NCBI RefSeq assembly: GCF_017875275.1
Contig: NZ_JAGGML010000001.1
Span: 4,795,001-4,859,000 of the forward strand
Origin: Xanthobacter flavus
Lineage (GTDB): Bacteria > Pseudomonadota > Alphaproteobacteria > Rhizobiales > Xanthobacteraceae
DNA length: 64,000 nt
Direction of reading: 5' to 3'
Shown here: positions 35,133 through 45,182 of the stretch, piece by piece
Numbering within the stretch: position 1 is the first letter of the stretch
How the letters are laid out: every line of letters begins with the position of its first letter
Notes under the pieces: model-generated
Databases searched by the model: none
The model's input: the letters and a program-made list of their open reading frames with translations, nothing else
Told to the model about the DNA's origin: nothing
Position numbers and translations under genes: made by a program

Positions 35133-36740
35133 ATGCTGCACTTCTCCCGTTTCAAGACTGCGGCGATCCTCATCACCATCGCCATCGGCATGCTGTTCGC
35201 GCTGCCCAACGTGCTGCCGCCCAGCGCGCTCGCCCATCTGCCCTCGTGGCTGGCGTCGAGCCGGGTGACGCTGGGCCTCGACCTGCAGGGCGGCTCCCAC
35301 ATCCTTCTGGAGGTGGACGGGCCGGCGCTCCGCAAGGAACGCACCGAGCAGCTCCGCGACGAGGTTCGGCGCGTCCTGCGCGACCAGAAGATCGGCTATT
35401 CCAACCTCGCGCTGCGCGATACCAGCGTGACGCTCCGCCTGCGTGATCCCAACGACACGCAGAAGGCCGTCACCGAGCTGCGCAAGCTCGCCGCGCCGGT
35501 CACCAACGCCTTGTTCGGCAATTCCTCGGGCGAGATGGACATGACCGTCTCGTCCGCCGCCGACGGCGTCGTCACCGTGCAGCTCACCGATGCCGGCCTC
35601 AACGCCAAGATGCGCTCGGCGGTGGACCAGTCCATCGAGATCATCCGCCGCCGTATCGACCAGCTCGGCACGGTGGAGCCCAACATCCAGCGTCAGGGCC
35701 TCGATCGCATTCTGGTGCAGGTGCCGGGCCTTCAGGATCCGCAGCGGCTGAAGAACCTGCTCGGCCAGACCGCCAAGCTCTCCTTCCGCATGGTGGACCA
35801 GTCCATGTCGCCGCAGCAGGCGCTGGATGGGCGCGCGCCGCCGGAATCCGAAGTGCTCAAGGGCCAGGACGGCCAGCCCTATCTGGTGGAGAAGCAGGTG
35901 CGCGTCTCCGGCGAGGATCTGGTGGACGCCCAGCCGGGCTTCGACCAGAACTCGCGTGAGCCCATTGTCTCCTTCCGCTTCAACAACAACGGCGCCAAGC
36001 GCTTCGCCACGGTTTCGCAGGAGGCGGTGGGCCGGCCCTTCGCCATCGTGCTCGACAACCAGGTGATCTCCGCTCCGGTGATCCGCGAGCCGATCCTCGG
36101 CGGCTCGGGCCAGATCTCCGGCGCGTTCACCGTCCAGCAGGCCAACGACCTCGCCATCCTGCTGCGCGCCGGCGCCCTGCCGGCCCCGCTGAAGGTGGTG
36201 GAGGAGCGCACGGTCGGTCCGAGCCTCGGCGCGGATTCGATCCAGGCGGGCAAGACCGCGGCCTATGTGGCTGGTGGCCTCGTCACCGTGTTCATGGTCG
36301 CCGTGTACGGCCTGTTCGGCCTGTTCGCGCTCATCGCGCTGGCCGTGCACATCATCCTGATGTTCTCGCTCCAGTCCGTGCTCGGCGCGACGCTGACGCT
36401 GCCCGGCATCGCCGGCGTGGTGCTTACCATCGGCATGGCGGTGGATTCCAACGTCGTCATCTTCGAGCGCATGCGCGACGAGGCGCGGGAGGGCCGGTCC
36501 GCCATCTCGGCCATCGACAAGGGCTTCGTGAACGCGCTGGGCACGATCCTCGACGCCAACATCACCTCGCTCGCCACGGCGGTCATCCTGTTCCTCATGG
36601 GCGGGTCGGGTCCGGTGCGCGGCTTCGCCGTCACCTACATCCTCGGCCTTCTGACCACCATGTTCACCGCCTATACCCTGACGCGGCTCATGATCGCCTA
36701 TTGGGTGAAGTGGCGGCGGCCGGCGAAGCTGCCCATCTGA
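35133..36740 (+). CDS. secD: Protein translocase subunit SecD
   Basis: 535 residues, RND-type. The first membrane helix near residues 8-28 is followed by LGLDLQGGSHILLEVD and a large periplasmic P1 domain (about 50-370). Five further helices follow, with GMAVDSNVVIFERMRDE in the fourth, carrying the proton-path Asp. It uses the proton gradient to help pull exported proteins out of the Sec channel. Heads secD-secF, 13 bp apart. Confidence 0.97.
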   Translation: MLHFSRFKTAAILITIAIGMLFALPNVLPPSALAHLPSWLASSRVTLGLDLQGGSHILLEVDGPALRKERTEQLRDEVRRVLRDQKIGYSNLALRDTSVTLRLRDPNDTQKAVTELRKLAAPVTNALFGNSSGEMDMTVSSAADGVVTVQLTDAGLNAKMRSAVDQSIEIIRRRIDQLGTVEPNIQRQGLDRILVQVPGLQDPQRLKNLLGQTAKLSFRMVDQSMSPQQALDGRAPPESEVLKGQDGQPYLVEKQVRVSGEDLVDAQPGFDQNSREPIVSFRFNNNGAKRFATVSQEAVGRPFAIVLDNQVISAPVIREPILGGSGQISGAFTVQQANDLAILLRAGALPAPLKVVEERTVGPSLGADSIQAGKTAAYVAGGLVTVFMVAVYGLFGLFALIALAVHIILMFSLQSVLGATLTLPGIAGVVLTIGMAVDSNVVIFERMRDEAREGRSAISAIDKGFVNALGTILDANITSLATAVILFLMGGSGPVRGFAVTYILGLLTTMFTAYTLTRLMIAYWVKWRRPAKLPI

Positions 36741-36753
36741 AGGTGCGCCGCAC

Positions 36754-37839
36754 ATGCCTTTGATCGACTACATCCCGGCGCAGACCAACATCCACTTCAT
36801 GCGCCTGCGGCACTGGACGTTCCCGCTCTCCGCGGCGCTGTCCATCGTGGCCTGCCTGCTGTTCGCTATCCACGGCTTCAACCTCGGCATCGACTTCCGG
36901 GGCGGCACGCTCATCGAGGCCCAGACCAGCCAGCAGCAGGCCGACATCGGCGCGCTGCGCGAGCACCTGACCGATCTCGACGTGGGAGACGTGCAGATCC
37001 AGGAGTTCGGCTCGCCGCGCGACGTGCTGATCCGCATCGGCGCCTTCGGCACCACCGATGAGGCCCAGCAGGCCATTCTCGCCAAGGTGAACGGCGTGCT
37101 CGGCTCCGATTACACGGTCCGCCGCGTGGAGACGGTCGGCCCGAGCGTGTCCGGCGAACTGGTGCGCCAGTCGATTCTCGCGCTGGTGCTCGGTGCTGTG
37201 GCGGTGCTCGCCTATCTGTGGTTCCGCTTCGAGTGGCAGTTCGCCGTCGGCGCCATCGTGACGACGCTGCACGACATCTTCGTCACGCTGATGATCTATT
37301 CGGCGTTCGGCATCGACTTCGACCTGACGTCCATTGCCGCCATCCTCACCATCATGGGCTATTCGCTCAACGACACGGTGGTGGTGTACGACCGTATCCG
37401 CGAGATGCTGCGCCGCTACAAGAAGCTGCCACTGCCGGAGCTGCTCGACATCGCGGTCAACGCCACCTTCTCGCGCACGATCATCGTCTCCACCACCACG
37501 TTCTTCGCCACTCTCGCCCTCTATTTCTTCGGCGGCGAGGTGCTGCGCGGCTTCTCGCTGGCGATGACGGTGGGCGTGGTGATCGGCACCTATTCCACCA
37601 TCTTCGTCGCGGCCCCCATCCTCATCCATCTCGGCCTGCGCGCCTCCACGGTGAGCCTTCCCGCCAAGGAAGCCGATCCCGAGGTGAAGGAGCTGGACGA
37701 CCTGGTGAAGATGGAGGCGAAGGACGCCGCGGCCAGCGTTCCGCCTGAGGCAACGCCCGCAACCGGCGTTTCTTCCGCCAAGGGCAAGAATGGCAAGCCG
37801 GGCGGCAAGGCCGGCCCCGCCCGTCCGGCCAAGGCCTGA
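36754..37839 (+). CDS. secF: Protein translocase subunit SecF
   Basis: 361 residues, six membrane helices. The first periplasmic loop begins with LGIDFRGGTLIEAQ. The conserved GYSLNDTVVVYDRIRE carries the key Asp, and ARSIIVS-like TRTIIVSTTTFFATL follows. The C-terminal tail of about 60 residues is Lys/Gly/Pro-rich and longer than in E. coli. It partners SecD. The following small gene begins eight bases after its stop. Confidence 0.97.
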   Translation: MPLIDYIPAQTNIHFMRLRHWTFPLSAALSIVACLLFAIHGFNLGIDFRGGTLIEAQTSQQQADIGALREHLTDLDVGDVQIQEFGSPRDVLIRIGAFGTTDEAQQAILAKVNGVLGSDYTVRRVETVGPSVSGELVRQSILALVLGAVAVLAYLWFRFEWQFAVGAIVTTLHDIFVTLMIYSAFGIDFDLTSIAAILTIMGYSLNDTVVVYDRIREMLRRYKKLPLPELLDIAVNATFSRTIIVSTTTFFATLALYFFGGEVLRGFSLAMTVGVVIGTYSTIFVAAPILIHLGLRASTVSLPAKEADPEVKELDDLVKMEAKDAAASVPPEATPATGVSSAKGKNGKPGGKAGPARPAKA

Positions 37840-37846
37840 GGCGCGG

Positions 37847-38230
37847 GTGGTGGCCGCCCCGGACGGCGCGCCCTTCCTGCCGCGACAGGTCGCCATAGAC
37901 GGCTATGGCGACACTTTCTTCCACTTCGCCAGCATGTCCCACGCCGGCTCCATCCTGGCGCTGCCTTCGGGAATCCGGGGCTGGGCACCGATGCGCATGG
38001 CGGAGATCGATGCCGCCGCGCTCGCCCCCGTGGTCGCGGATGCGGGGGCCGTCGAACTGCTGCTCATCGGCACGGGCAAGGACCCCGCGCACCTGAAGGA
38101 GCCGCTGAAGCAGGTTCTGCGCGAGGCCGGCATCCGCTTCGAGCTGATGCCCACGCCCTCGGCCGCCGCCACCTACAACGTGCTCCTTGCCGAAGGCCGG
38201 CGGGTGGGCGCGGCGCTGATCGCGGTCTGA
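37847..38230 (+). CDS. Mth938-like domain protein (DUF498/NDUFAF3-like)
   Basis: 127 residues from GTG 37847 (GTG 37850 equally possible). Single Mth938 domain: IDGYGDTFFHFAS, LALPSGIRGW, ELLLIGTGKDPAHLKE and the C-terminal PTPSAAATYNVLLAEGRRVGAAL. The mitochondrial homolog NDUFAF3 is a complex I assembly factor. The next gene resembles NDUFAF6, another complex I assembly factor, so the pair may act together in complex I biogenesis. That is inference from homology and adjacency. Confidence 0.9.
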   Translation: MVAAPDGAPFLPRQVAIDGYGDTFFHFASMSHAGSILALPSGIRGWAPMRMAEIDAAALAPVVADAGAVELLLIGTGKDPAHLKEPLKQVLREAGIRFELMPTPSAAATYNVLLAEGRRVGAALIAV

Positions 38231-38233
38231 GCC

Positions 38234-39118
38234 ATGAGCGAGACGGACGGGAAAGCGCTGGACGAAGCCTATGCCTATTGCGCCGCGCAGGTGCAGGCCC
38301 AGGACCGCGACCGTTTCCTCGCCGCCCTGTTCGCTCCGCAGGACAAGCGCAAGCACCTTCTCGCCCTTTTTGCCTACAATCTCGATGTCGCCCGCGTGCG
38401 CGAGGTGGTGCGCGAGCCCCTGCCGGGTGAAGTGCGGCTTGCCTGGTGGCGGGAGGTGATCGAGGGGGAGGGCAGGGGCGATGTCTCCGGCCACCCCATC
38501 GCCGCAGCCTTGCTCGACACCATCACGCGCTTTCGCCTGCCGCGCCCGAGCCTGATCGCGATGGCGGATGCGCGAATCTTCGACCTTTACGACGATCCCA
38601 TGCCTACGGTCGGCGACCTTGAGGGCTATGCGGGCGAGACCGCCTCGGCGCTGCTCCAGCTCTCCGCGCTGATCCTGCTGCCGGACGTGGGCCGGTCCGG
38701 CGATCTGGCGGGGCATGGCGGCGTCGCGATTGCAATGACGGGGCTGATGCGCGCCTTCCCCATCCATGCCGCGCGCGGGCAGTGCTACATCCCGCTCGAT
38801 CTCCTGGCCCGCCATAGCGTCGGACGGGAAGAGGCGGTGTCGGGCACGGTCACGCCCGGCCTTTTGGCGGCGCTGGCGGAATTGCGGGAGACGGCGGCCC
38901 GCCATCTCTGGGAAGCCCGCGAGGCGGCCGGGCAGACCTATGCCGCCACCTCCATCGCCGCGCCCTTCCTGCCGCTGGCGCTGGTTGCGGGTGATCTCAA
39001 GGCCCTCGCCAAGGTCCGCGACCCGTTCCGCCAGCCCGCCGGCCTCTCGCCGTTCCGCCGGCAGTTTGCTCTGTGGTGGGCGGCCCAGCAGGCGGTGCGC
39101 GGACGGATCTGGTTCTGA
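38234..39118 (+). CDS. Squalene/phytoene synthase-family protein (NDUFAF6-like)
   Basis: 294 residues, all-helical isoprenoid-synthase fold (FAYNLDVARVREVV, LAWWREVIEG, YAGETASALLQL, ARGQCYIPLDLL). The Asp-rich motifs of true squalene or phytoene synthases are degenerate: the first is NLDVARV where DXXXD is expected. That points to the non-catalytic or uncharacterised NDUFAF6-like branch rather than a terpene enzyme. It starts three bases after the Mth938-like gene; no hopanoid or carotenoid genes are nearby. Confidence 0.85.
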   Translation: MSETDGKALDEAYAYCAAQVQAQDRDRFLAALFAPQDKRKHLLALFAYNLDVARVREVVREPLPGEVRLAWWREVIEGEGRGDVSGHPIAAALLDTITRFRLPRPSLIAMADARIFDLYDDPMPTVGDLEGYAGETASALLQLSALILLPDVGRSGDLAGHGGVAIAMTGLMRAFPIHAARGQCYIPLDLLARHSVGREEAVSGTVTPGLLAALAELRETAARHLWEAREAAGQTYAATSIAAPFLPLALVAGDLKALAKVRDPFRQPAGLSPFRRQFALWWAAQQAVRGRIWF

Positions 39119-39142
39119 GAGGCCGTCTCATCCCCTAACGGT

Positions 39143-39171
39143 GTCATGCCCCGGCCGCGCCGGGCGATGAC
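39143..39171. repeat. Half-element of the palindromic repeat (copy 3)
   Basis: GTCATGCCCCGGC / GCCGGGCGATGAC forms one hairpin related to the arms of the serS-flanking elements, here between two convergent genes. It could also act as a terminator. Confidence 0.65.
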
Positions 39172-39204
39172 GGCTCATGAGGAAAGGTCGGGCAGCGCCC
39201 GCCC

Positions 39205-40359
39205 TCAGCCTTCCCACACCGGCAGATCGCCGCGCGCCCAGCCTTCCTTGGTCTGCGCCACATAGTCCGCATACCGCCCGGCGGCGATGGCGGCGCGGGC
39301 GCCGGCCATGAGCTGCTGGTAATAATGGATGTTGGCCCACGAGATCAGCATGGCCCCCAGCATCTCCTCGCACCGTACGAGGTGGTGGAGATAGGCGCGG
39401 GAATAGTCGCGCAGGGCCGGGCAGTCGCTCTCCTCGTCGAGCGGGCGGGGGTCTTCCGCGTGGCGGGCGTTCTTGAGGTTGATCCGGCCGAAGCGGGTGA
39501 AGGCCAAAGCGTGCCGGCCGGAGCGGGTGGGCATCACGCAATCGAACATGTCGATGCCGCGCGCGACGCTCTCCAGCAGGTCGTCCGGCGTGCCGACGCC
39601 CATGAGATAGCGAGGCTTGTTCGTGGGGAGGTGCGGCGCCACCGTCTCGATCATGGCGAGCATCACCTCCTGCGGCTCGCCCACCGCGAGGCCGCCGATG
39701 GAATAGCCGGGGAAATCCATGTCAGCCAGCGCACGCGCCGATTCGACCCGCAGCGCCGGCACCGCGCCGCCCTGCACGATACCGAAGATGGCCCGCCCCT
39801 TGGGCTGCGTCTCGAACGCGCGCTTGGAGCGCTCTGCCCAGCGCAGCGAAAGCCGCATGGCGCGCTCCGCTTCCTCGTCGGTGCAGGGCAGGCGGACGCA
39901 CTCGTCGAGCTGCATCTGGATGTCGGCACCGAGCAGGCCCTGGATCTCCACCGAGCGCTCCGGGCTCATCTCGTGATAGGCCCCGTCCACATGGGAGCGG
40001 AAGGTGACGCCCTGCTCGCTCATCTTGCGCAGGCTCGACAGGCTCATCACCTGGAAGCCGCCGGAATCGGTGAGGATCGGCCCGTCCCAGCGCATGAATG
40101 TGTGCAGGCCGCCGAGCTTCGCCACCCGTTCGGCACCGGGGCGCAGCATGAGGTGGTAGGTGTTGCCGAGCACGATGTCCGCGCCCGCCGCCCGCACCTG
40201 GTCGAAATAGAGCCCCTTCACCGTCGCGACGGTGCCCACCGGCATGAAGGCCGGCGTACGGATGCGCCCGCGCGGCGTCGAGACATAGCCGGTGCGGGCG
40301 GCGCCGTCGGTGGCGGAGAGGGTGAAGGAGAAGGTGTCGGCAGGCGTGTCGGGCGTCAT
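39205..40359 (-). CDS. tgt: tRNA-guanine(34) transglycosylase Tgt with a degenerate zinc site
   Basis: 384 residues. Tgt exchanges G34 for preQ1 in tRNAs with GUN anticodons during queuosine synthesis. Catalytic motifs are intact: [12 protein letters not shown] (Asp), IGGLAVGEP and [13 protein letters not shown] (nucleophile Asp). The C-terminal zinc motif is not: the usual C-x-C-x2-C before YSRAYLHHL reads [17 protein letters not shown], so only one Cys remains, and the distal His position (usually IHN) reads WAN. Start 40359 overlaps the queA stop (ATGA); a longer frame to 40386 exists. It is the last gene of exoD-queA-tgt. Confidence 0.96.
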   Translation of the reverse strand: MTPDTPADTFSFTLSATDGAARTGYVSTPRGRIRTPAFMPVGTVATVKGLYFDQVRAAGADIVLGNTYHLMLRPGAERVAKLGGLHTFMRWDGPILTDSGGFQVMSLSSLRKMSEQGVTFRSHVDGAYHEMSPERSVEIQGLLGADIQMQLDECVRLPCTDEEAERAMRLSLRWAERSKRAFETQPKGRAIFGIVQGGAVPALRVESARALADMDFPGYSIGGLAVGEPQEVMLAMIETVAPHLPTNKPRYLMGVGTPDDLLESVARGIDMFDCVMPTRSGRHALAFTRFGRINLKNARHAEDPRPLDEESDCPALRDYSRAYLHHLVRCEEMLGAMLISWANIHYYQQLMAGARAAIAAGRYADYVAQTKEGWARGDLPVWEG

Positions 40360-41444
40360 GCGCCGCCTTGTGGCAGAAGCAGGCACGCATCGCCATAGGA
40401 ATAGAAGCGGTAGTTTTCCGCGATCGCATGGGCATAGGCGCGCTTCTGCGCCTCATGGCCGATGAAGGCCGCCACCAGCATCACCAGCGTCGAGCGCGGG
40501 AGGTGGAAGTTGGTGAGCATTGCATCCACCGCGCGGAAGCGGTAGCCCGGGGTGATGAAGATGTCCGTCTCCCCCACGAAGGGGCGGATGGTGCCGTCTT
40601 CCCCCGCCGCGCTCTCGATGAGGCGGGTGGAGGTGGAGCCGATGGTGAGGATGCGCCCGCCCTTGGCCTTCACGGCATTAAGAGCATCCGCCGTCTCGCG
40701 CGACACCTCGCCCCATTCGGCGTGCATCGTGTGGCCCGACGTGTCCTCCGCCTTCACCGGCAGGAAGGTGCCGGGGCCCACATGCAGCGTCACCTTGTGC
40801 AAGGTCGCCCCGGCGGCGGCCATGCGGGCGAGGAGGTCGGGCGTGAAATGGAGGCTCGCGGTCGGCGCCGCCACGGAGCCGGCGACGCGGGCGAACAGGG
40901 TCTGGTAGTCGTCCTTGTCCCGCGCGTCCTCGTGACGGCGGGCGGCGATGTAGGGCGGGATGGGCATGTGCCCCACCGCCGCCACCGCCTCGTCCAGCAC
41001 ATCGCCGGCGAGATCGAAGGCGAGGACGATGGAGCCGTCCTCTTCCTTGCCCGCCACGGTCGCGTCGAGCGTGCCGAGCAGGCAGGCGCCGCCCTCGCCG
41101 CCGAAGCGGATTCGGTCGCCGACGCGCAGGCGCTTGCCTGGCTTGGCGAAGGCGCGCCAGCGGTCGGGCGCGAGGCGCTTGATGAGGGTTGCCTCCACCG
41201 CCACGTCCGAGCCGCCTTCGCGCGAGCGCACGCCTTCCAGTGCGGCGGGGATGACGCGGGTGTCGTTCACCACCACCGCATCGCCGGGGCGCAGGAAATC
41301 CGGCAGGTCGCGGACGCTGCGGTCCTCCAGCTCTCGCGCGGCGCCGGGGCGGACGACGAGCATCCGCGCCGTGTCGCGCGGCTCGGCGGGGCGCAGGGCG
41401 ATCCGGGCCTCGGGGAGGTGGAAATCGAAGGCGTCAACACGCAT
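40356..41444 (-). CDS. queA: S-adenosylmethionine:tRNA ribosyltransferase-isomerase QueA
   Basis: 362 residues. QueA converts preQ1 to epoxyqueuosine on tRNA, using the ribosyl group of SAM. It begins [19 protein letters not shown] and has [13 protein letters not shown], a central [24 protein letters not shown] and the C-terminal [16 protein letters not shown], all diagnostic. It is co-translated with tgt and lies 16 bp after the exoD-like gene. Confidence 0.97.
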   Translation of the reverse strand: MRVDAFDFHLPEARIALRPAEPRDTARMLVVRPGAARELEDRSVRDLPDFLRPGDAVVVNDTRVIPAALEGVRSREGGSDVAVEATLIKRLAPDRWRAFAKPGKRLRVGDRIRFGGEGGACLLGTLDATVAGKEEDGSIVLAFDLAGDVLDEAVAAVGHMPIPPYIAARRHEDARDKDDYQTLFARVAGSVAAPTASLHFTPDLLARMAAAGATLHKVTLHVGPGTFLPVKAEDTSGHTMHAEWGEVSRETADALNAVKAKGGRILTIGSTSTRLIESAAGEDGTIRPFVGETDIFITPGYRFRAVDAMLTNFHLPRSTLVMLVAAFIGHEAQKRAYAHAIAENYRFYSYGDACLLLPQGGA

Positions 41445-41460
41445 GGGATGGGCAGGGGTT

Positions 41461-42063
41461 TCAGAAGATGGCGATGGCGCCCTGGTAGATGGCCCAACTC
41501 ATCAGCGCTGTCACCATCAGGCCGAGGATCGTCGCGCCGAAGCCGGCGACAATGACGAGGCCGTCCCGCTCCACGAGGCCGAGGCCGAAGATGCAGATGG
41601 CAAATCCCGGCGGCAGATTGCCGAGGAAAGGGATGGGCAGGATCAGGATGAAGCCGAGCACCACCACCGTCGCCCCCACCAGCCGCCGCGCGGTCGGGCC
41701 GGCGAATTGCTCGAAGCGGGGACGCGAGATGCGCTCGAACCGTTCGATCCACGGTCGCGAGCGGGTGACGATTGATTCCAGCATGGCGCGGGAAAAGGTA
41801 CGGCGGGCAATCCCCTCCGGCAGCCACAATTCCTGCCGGCCCAGCATCATCTGCAGGCCGATCAGTCCAAGGATGATGCCGCACACCACCGGGATGCCCG
41901 GCGGCATGGGGATGCAGTTGGGGATGCCGAAAATCAGGAAAAGGATGCCGAAGGCCCTGTTTCGCAGCGCGTTGACCAGATCGCCGATGGCGACGTGATC
42001 CTGTTCCTGCGCGGCAAGCACAGCTGCCAGGAGCTCGGAGGTGCGGGGAGTGCGATGGTCCAA
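41461..42063 (-). CDS. ExoD-family membrane protein
   Basis: 200 residues. ExoD family: [32 protein letters not shown], then [13 protein letters not shown], and a C-terminal half with further helices ([26 protein letters not shown]). First described in rhizobia as affecting exopolysaccharide and alkaline tolerance; the molecular activity is unknown. It is the first gene of a unit with queA and tgt, functionally unrelated to queuosine as far as known. Confidence 0.92.
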   Translation of the reverse strand: MDHRTPRTSELLAAVLAAQEQDHVAIGDLVNALRNRAFGILFLIFGIPNCIPMPPGIPVVCGIILGLIGLQMMLGRQELWLPEGIARRTFSRAMLESIVTRSRPWIERFERISRPRFEQFAGPTARRLVGATVVVLGFILILPIPFLGNLPPGFAICIFGLGLVERDGLVIVAGFGATILGLMVTALMSWAIYQGAIAIF

Positions 42064-42321
42064 GGCGCCCTCATGGATTGGACGCTTCAGCTATAACCGG
42101 AAAACGGCGGTGGCAGGGCACGGCCCTCGAAAACTGCCGTAGCGTTAGCGTGGCCGGCCCGGATGGAGCCGACATGCACGCCCCACCCCCGCGGGGACGT
42201 GCATGTGCTGTCCGCCCATGGGGACCATAAAAGACGACAGACCGATAGGCAAAGCCCCTGCCGGGCCTCCGACCTCTCAGTTCAGCAGGAACATGCCGTC
42301 AACGGACCTCAGCTCCGCCGG

Positions 42322-42555
42322 CTAGATGAGGCCGGAATGGGCGACCCGGACCGAATGCAGCCGCCCCTCGATTTCGCGCTGCCAGAACTCCAGAAACTTG
42401 TTCAGCTCCGGAAAGCGCGGGCAGAGATCGTACTCCTGCCAGAGGAAGGTCTGGAGCAAGTTGGGATGGTCGGGCAGGCGGTAGAGGATCTCGGCCGTGG
42501 CGAGGCCGTAGCCTTCCATCTGCAGGACGAAGTCACGCGACACCTTGGAAACCAT
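42322..42555 (-). CDS. usg: Usg family protein
   Basis: 77 residues, with a strong GGAGGTG Shine-Dalgarno before the ATG. The sequence matches the alphaproteobacterial Usg family along its length (RDFVLQMEGYGLATAEILYR, LPDHPNLLQTFLWQEYD, FLEFWQREIEGRLHSVRVAH). Function unknown; old annotations link it to tryptophan genes without biochemical support. It stands alone between exoD and groES. Confidence 0.93.
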   Translation of the reverse strand: MVSKVSRDFVLQMEGYGLATAEILYRLPDHPNLLQTFLWQEYDLCPRFPELNKFLEFWQREIEGRLHSVRVAHSGLI

Positions 42556-42796
42556 GGGTCACACCTCCAATCCGCGGCCCCGCTGCCATCGAAAAGGGAA
42601 GGGGCGGGACCGGAAACCTCATTGTCGGCTACAGACTTTGCCAACGCCAAGGCTAAAGAATGGTTTCCGTCTGCAAAAACAATGATCTAGCAGCCTTCGG
42701 CCGGGACTGCTGACAACCGTCGCGCGGATGGCGGGCGTGACGGAGCGGCGGACCTGGAGGCGGCGCACTCCCTGAAAGCCCGCAGAATATCGACTG

Positions 42797-42823
42797 CTGG
42801 CACTCAGTTCCCGAGAGTGCCAA
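42797..42823. promoter_or_regulatory. CIRCE element (HrcA operator)
   Basis: Arms CTGGCACTC and GAGTGCCAA separated by nine bases, a near-perfect match to the CIRCE consensus (TTAGCACTC-N9-GAGTGCTAA). HrcA bound here represses groESL until heat shock. Confidence 0.92.
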
Positions 42824-42840
42824 ATTTTTTGCGCGGACCC

Positions 42841-42869
42841 CTTGCGGCTCGGATTTGCCGCCCTTAGAT
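42841..42869 (+). promoter_or_regulatory. Candidate RpoH (sigma-32) promoter of groESL
   Basis: CTTGCGG (42841-42847), 13-bp spacer, CCCTTAGAT (42861-42869). Spacing and both boxes resemble the sigma-32 pattern CTTGAA-N13-CCCATNT. It lies just after the CIRCE element and 82 bp before groES. Confidence 0.5.
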
Positions 42870-42951
42870 CGCGGTCGGGCCGGGTGGAGGGGTTCCCGGC
42901 GCCTTCAAAACAGGCAACCCCGATGGACAACATCGAACCGGAGGTTTCCCA

Positions 42952-43266
42952 ATGGGTTTCCGTCCCCTGCACGACCGCGTGGTCGTCAAGCGCATCGAGG
43001 CCGAGCAGAAGTCGGCCGGCGGCATCATCATTCCCGACACCGCCAAGGAGAAGCCGCAGCAGGGCGAAGTCGTCGCGGTCGGTCCCGGCGCCCGGAACGA
43101 GAAGGGCGAGCTGGTGGCGCTCGACGTGAAGGCTGGCGACATCGTGCTGTTCGGCAAGTGGTCCGGCACCGAAGTGAAGATCGACGGCCAGGATCTCCTC
43201 ATCATGAAGGAGAGCGACATCCTCGGCGTCATCGAGAACGCGGCCGGCGCCCAAAAGGCGGCCTGA
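42952..43266 (+). CDS. groES: Co-chaperonin GroES
   Basis: 104 residues. [27 protein letters not shown] contains the mobile loop that docks onto Gro[17 protein letters not shown] ends the beta-barrel. A short Ala-rich tail follows. It is under CIRCE control and lies 108 bp upstream of groEL. Confidence 0.97.
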   Translation: MGFRPLHDRVVVKRIEAEQKSAGGIIIPDTAKEKPQQGEVVAVGPGARNEKGELVALDVKAGDIVLFGKWSGTEVKIDGQDLLIMKESDILGVIENAAGAQKAA

Positions 43267-43281
43267 TCTCAGGCAGCCTGA

Positions 43282-45005
<1,724 letters not shown>

Positions 45006-45103
45006 GGTAGAGCGTACCCCTGACGCCGCCCGGCCTCTTCGCGAGGGTCGCAAACCGGCAGGCCGGTTTGCTCGGGAGGCGGCAAGGATTTCTGAGAAAT
45101 ATG

Positions 45104-45134
45104 AAAACGGCCGGGCCATCGCCCGGCCGTTTTT
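45104..45134. terminator. Bidirectional terminator, groEL / TonB-dependent receptor
   Basis: A 13-bp stem AAAACGGCCGGGC / GCCCGGCCGTTTT with a 4-nt loop and T5 on the + strand (A4 on the other side), between the convergent groEL and receptor genes. Confidence 0.9.
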
Positions 45135-45182
45135 GTTTCTACCCGCTCAGGTTTCTTGGCCCGCTCGGGTTTCCTGGCCTTC

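Larger units (their letters stand above)
42556..42951. other. groESL control region
   Basis: 396 bp between divergent usg and groES. It contains a CIRCE operator and a heat-shock-type promoter candidate, listed separately, and the groES ribosome site (GGAGG before ATG 42952). The leftmost part, next to usg, probably carries the usg promoter. No gene seen. Confidence 0.7.
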
